Below are positions 61,216 through 64,000 of a DNA stretch of 64,000 bases, piece by piece. Numbering within the stretch: position 1 is the first letter of the stretch; each line of letters begins with the position of its first letter. The position numbers were made by a program, and so were the translations under genes. Source of the stretch: Tenericutes bacterium MZ-XQ (lineage in GTDB: Bacteria > Bacillota_I > Bacilli_A > Acholeplasmatales > Acholeplasmataceae). Below the pieces are notes generated by a model. The model was not told where the DNA came from. It made no database searches and saw only the letters and a list, made by a program, of their open reading frames with translations. The stretch covers positions 1,742,858 to 1,806,857 of the forward strand of contig CP017950.1 in assembly GCA_002838205.1 (NCBI GenBank). The letters run 5' to 3'.

Positions 61216-61533
61216 CTATAACTTATTATATTTGTCTGCTTTTCCAAAAGCTTTATCTACTGGATATTTTTTTTCATTCTTCATGATTTTTTCATTGATA
61301 ATAGTTTTCATGTCTAATTCATAAGTTTCACACATATATAAGCAATAAGTCATTATATCTGCAATCTCGTCTTTTATATTTTCTATATCTGCTGAATCAT
61401 TTTTCCATTGAAAATTTTCTAAAAGTTCTGCTGCTTCTAAGACTATAGATTTAGCTATGTTTTCCGGTGTATGAAACTGTTTCCAATTTCTATCATCTCT
61501 AAATTTTATTAGTTTATCAATTATATCCTTCAT
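61216..61533 (-). CDS. MazG-like nucleotide pyrophosphohydrolase
   Basis: 105 residues, a single MazG-like domain. The metal-binding pattern is EAAELLENFQW followed by DEIADIMTYC (EExxE...D-type acidic clusters). Such proteins remove pyrophosphate from non-canonical nucleotides. It lies between the DUF2075 helicase gene and the HNH gene on the same strand, spaced by about 25 bases each, and pairs of MazG-like and DUF2075 genes are common in accessory loci. Confidence 0.85.
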   Translation of the reverse strand: MKDIIDKLIKFRDDRNWKQFHTPENIAKSIVLEAAELLENFQWKNDSADIENIKDEIADIMTYCLYMCETYELDMKTIINEKIMKNEKKYPVDKAFGKADKYNKL

Positions 61534-61557
61534 ATATCGTTTTACACTCTTTCTATA

Positions 61558-63147
61558 TTATTCATCGTTCGCAATAGTAAAATATTGTGCTAGATATTTT
61601 CTCATATTGTCATTCATTACATAAAAATGGACACCATATATACCTCTTGTAGCTAATGTGATATATATGTTTTTTATATACTTCAGTAATTGTTGATAAG
61701 TCGTGTTGCTTTTTCCATTTCTATCATAATATTTATCACGATAAATAACTATTTCGTTTGCTTTAAAATCATAGTCAATTTCTGAACCAATAATAACACC
61801 TACATAATTCAGTTCATATCCTTGTACTGTATGAATGCATCCTACTTCTTTTGCTGCATTGGGAGAATGAATGAAATTTTGTGACACAGTATTCCATTTA
61901 AGATGTATGTCGTCAATAATAATGTCATACTTTGATTTATCTTTTTTTGAAACCCATTCAAATGCATAACCACTTACAATGAGGGAAAGACCGTGTTCGC
62001 TTTCCTTTGTATAAATTGTTTTAGTAAATTCATCAAAATCATTTATAATGCTAGATTCATACCTATCAAATGATTTTCTTTCTTTTTGATGACCATTGAA
62101 AATATTTCGTATATAGTATATAAAATCCATCCCAGCTTTTACTCTAAACTGTGAATTTAAAGTGAAATTATATGTTGGCTTTAGATCGTTGAAATCAGCT
62201 CCATTCACATCAGATGGTCGAATAGACTGGTTTTCATCATAAAAGAGAATGATGTGTTTTGCTGCTAATTTAATCCAATCTAGTTCAGTACCTTGATTAG
62301 ATAAACCAAATTTTTCGTTTTGGAGATCCATTGATCTATAATTGGTTATATTTTTACGTTGTCTTAAGCGATGTGCTTCATCAACAAGTAAAATATCATA
62401 CTCATTAGGATTTAAATCCATAGGTCCGATTACCATAGATGATTTTAATCCATCCACATGTTTAAATGCTTTTTTTAAAGTGTTTCGAAGTGAAGTCATT
62501 GAAACAATCAAACCTATTTTATTAGTTTTTAGCTCTTCATCTTGTAAAAGGTATTTTGTTAGAAATGTTGCTAAAACTGTTTTACCTGAACCTGGTAACC
62601 CATTTATAAAATAAATACCTTGTTCTTGATTTTTATTTTTTTTAACAATGTCATCTCTGATAGTTTTCGTCACATCAAGTTGATCTTCACTTAATGCCTT
62701 GTAAGGTGAGAATTTGAAAATGTCTGAGTTTTCAATTTCAATCAAGTCTTTATTTGCTAAACTAATCTTTCTTAATTTATTCCAAATATCGCCTATCTTA
62801 TATTGATAATTGATTCTTTCATAGTAATCTGAGTTTACTAATCCTCCGGTTTTATTAGTAACTTTAAATTTGCCATCCGCAGACATATATTTAATTAATG
62901 AAGATTCTATGTCTAATGTTGCAGACTTATTGAAATCAGAATCAGATATTAATTGCAACTTATTAAAAAGTTGCTTTTCTGGATTATCATAATGTTGTTT
63001 CATCCTGGAGTGGAGATTATATGTTTCTCCAATGTATATTTCTTTATGATTATGTATCAAGTAAACAACCGGCCAGTTTTGGCCGTATTTTTCTGATTTT
63101 AATATTGAGATATCTTTTGGAAAATTAAACTCTTTTATTCTAAGCAT
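61558..63147 (-). CDS. GIY-YIG nuclease fused to a DUF2075-type helicase
   Basis: 529 residues. An N-terminal GIY-YIG-like domain (about 25-105) shows VVYLIHNHKEIYIGETYNL with RMKQH. A P-loop NTPase of the DUF2075 superfamily-1-like type follows, with GLPGSGKTVLATFL (Walker A, near 186), ILLVDEAHRLRQR (Walker B) and the late VQGYELNYVGVIIG helicase motif. DUF2075 proteins with GIY-YIG domains are widespread in bacterial accessory islands. A role in cutting and translocating foreign or damaged DNA is inferred from this. Confidence 0.87.
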   Translation of the reverse strand: MLRIKEFNFPKDISILKSEKYGQNWPVVYLIHNHKEIYIGETYNLHSRMKQHYDNPEKQLFNKLQLISDSDFNKSATLDIESSLIKYMSADGKFKVTNKTGGLVNSDYYERINYQYKIGDIWNKLRKISLANKDLIEIENSDIFKFSPYKALSEDQLDVTKTIRDDIVKKNKNQEQGIYFINGLPGSGKTVLATFLTKYLLQDEELKTNKIGLIVSMTSLRNTLKKAFKHVDGLKSSMVIGPMDLNPNEYDILLVDEAHRLRQRKNITNYRSMDLQNEKFGLSNQGTELDWIKLAAKHIILFYDENQSIRPSDVNGADFNDLKPTYNFTLNSQFRVKAGMDFIYYIRNIFNGHQKERKSFDRYESSIINDFDEFTKTIYTKESEHGLSLIVSGYAFEWVSKKDKSKYDIIIDDIHLKWNTVSQNFIHSPNAAKEVGCIHTVQGYELNYVGVIIGSEIDYDFKANEIVIYRDKYYDRNGKSNTTYQQLLKYIKNIYITLATRGIYGVHFYVMNDNMRKYLAQYFTIANDE

Positions 63148-63336
63148 GATACCTCCCCCTAAACTAACATTTCGAAAAATCCTTTTATATCTTTATTTCA
63201 ATCAATGATTTTTCTTGTTTTATATATAATAATTATGTTAAATCCATTTTACTATATAAAATAACTTATAACAAGTTCTTAATTGCTTATAAGCTAGCTA
63301 AAAATTATCCAGAGAAATTATGGGATAATTAGCATG

Positions 63337-63735
63337 TTAAAAGTCTAATCTATTTATTAGATGTTGTATCACTGGTATATCTGCTTGAGCAAAATCATAA
63401 TTTGTCATTTCTAAAAGCGTTAACCATTTACTATCAATATGTTCACTAATGTTTAAAGATCCAGAAACAACTTCACACTCATAGCAATGCATGGTTAGTA
63501 TAAATGAGTTATATTCATGCTTTACTGTTAAAATAAAATCATTAACTTTGATATCTGTGTTTAGTTCTTCTTTTATCTCCCTGATCAAAGCTTCTTGATG
63601 TGATTCACCCAGTTCTATTTTTCCACCCGGAAATTCCCATTTTTTTGCCAACTCCCCCTTATCAGCTCTTTGAGCACAAAATATCTTATCCTCTTTTCTA
63701 ATGATTGCTGCCACAACTTCTATACTTTTTTTCAT
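63337..63735 (-). CDS. Nudix hydrolase, 8-oxo-dGTPase-like
   Basis: 132 residues, the normal length for MutT-type enzymes. The Nudix box reads GKIELGESHQEALIREIKEELNTDI (the last glycine of the consensus is Asn), with FPGGK in front. CAQRADKGELAKKWEFPGG matches the MutT/YjhB (oxidised nucleotide) style. Its ATG overlaps the stop of the DUF3427 helicase gene by four bases; such pairs of DUF3427 helicase and Nudix genes recur in bacteria and suggest joint work on damaged or modified nucleotides. Confidence 0.88.
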   Translation of the reverse strand: MKKSIEVVAAIIRKEDKIFCAQRADKGELAKKWEFPGGKIELGESHQEALIREIKEELNTDIKVNDFILTVKHEYNSFILTMHCYECEVVSGSLNISEHIDSKWLTLLEMTNYDFAQADIPVIQHLINRLDF

Positions 63736-64000
63736 ATTTCAACCTCTGTAAGTTTAATGTATAGTCCCTCTGGAATAATCTGATCAAGTTTAAACAAAAA
63801 CCTAATTGGTTTGTTTCTCTCAAAACTAATTACATTCATTTTTCCCAAATAAGTTAATTCATTACTATACCCTTTATTTATACTTTCATTACTAGCAAAC
63901 TTTCTAACCAATAAATGAATATTTATATTTCTTTTTTGATGATTGATCAAATCCTTACCAACTGAGCTAACTTGACTAGTTGAGTTGGGTGATTCCCATT
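63732..64000 (-). CDS. C-terminal end of a DUF3427-type DEAD/DEAH helicase (cut by window edge)
   Basis: The frame is open to the right edge, giving about 89 residues starting WESPNSTSQVSS. The order matches the end of DUF3427: W.S.N.TS, then INIHLLVRKF (LFVRE-like), YLG, and NKPIRFLFKLDQIIPEGL. Complete members are large phospholipase-D-like/DEAD-box fusions. It overlaps the Nudix gene by four bases. The remaining part lies outside the window, so helicase motifs cannot be seen. Confidence 0.72.
   Translation of the reverse strand, partial: WESPNSTSQVSSVGKDLINHQKRNINIHLLVRKFASNESINKGYSNELTYLGKMNVISFERNKPIRFLFKLDQIIPEGLYIKLTEVEI

Overview
The window is AT-rich, uses the standard stop code (TGA terminates many genes; tryptophan is TGG) and has Gram-positive-style lipoboxes, strong AGGAGG-type ribosome sites, TTGACA/TATAAT promoters and many U-tailed terminators. 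Together with a 6-phosphogluconate dehydrogenase, a purine nucleoside phosphorylase, a deoxynucleoside kinase, an ECF transporter S-component and many small membrane proteins, this suggests a free-living, standard-code relative of the Mollicutes (Acholeplasma/Izemoplasma-like) or a neighbouring low-GC Bacillota lineage. The taxonomic call is inference from style and gene content. No tRNA, rRNA or CRISPR array was seen.

Layout. 1-8.4 kb: end of gnd, two lipoproteins, a GNAT enzyme and a 1339-residue YobI/KAP-type membrane ATPase. 8.57-9.85 kb: an intact IS1595-like element (IS-A) that has cut into the last codons of a membrane protein gene. 10.6-16 kb: a GH17 and a GH5 beta-glucanase-like enzyme, the GH5 gene in one run with exonuclease III, a DUF2161 nuclease-like gene and a SEC-C protein. 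16-20 kb: nucleoside phosphorylase, deoxynucleoside kinase and a DEAD-box helicase with a terminator in its leader. 20.3-23.1 kb: a cobalamin riboswitch with a terminator controlling three genes: a transcobalamin-like lipoprotein, a membrane-anchored beta-domain protein and an ECF S-component. 23-35.6 kb: small enzymes, a ZIP metal transporter behind an 18-bp palindrome, a TetR/serine-hydrolase operon, a 198-bp MITE, an ABC exporter, a GT8 glycosyltransferase and a second IS1595-like element (IS-B). 35.6-41 kb: a two-component system, a copper operon (HMA chaperone plus CueP behind a CsoR-like operator) and a membrane Xre regulator. 41-50 kb: membrane proteins, an alpha/beta hydrolase, a PAS-GGDEF-HD-GYP protein and two tandem putative small RNAs with C-rich loops. 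52-64 kb: a leftward DNA/RNA-processing island resembling a defence island: GIY-YIG nuclease, RNase III with two dsRBDs, an exonuclease-RecQ-UvrD fusion, an HNH nuclease, a MazG-like enzyme, a GIY-YIG/DUF2075 helicase, a Nudix hydrolase and the end of a DUF3427 helicase.

Most notable observations. (1) Both IS elements have a leader whose predicted first transcribed base starts the same arm (GCCAAACAA). That arm re-pairs downstream across a second, unrelated but equally well-paired helix, giving a pseudoknot or switch ahead of the transposase start. (2) Two tandem 58-nt predicted RNAs at 49.3-49.5 kb share a TGnTACAAT promoter box, a start at the stem base and C-rich loops able to pair with Shine-Dalgarno sequences. 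(3) The B12 locus looks like a bacterial transcobalamin-type capture system feeding an ECF transporter. (4) The RNase III-like gene has a long hairpin in its own 5' leader.
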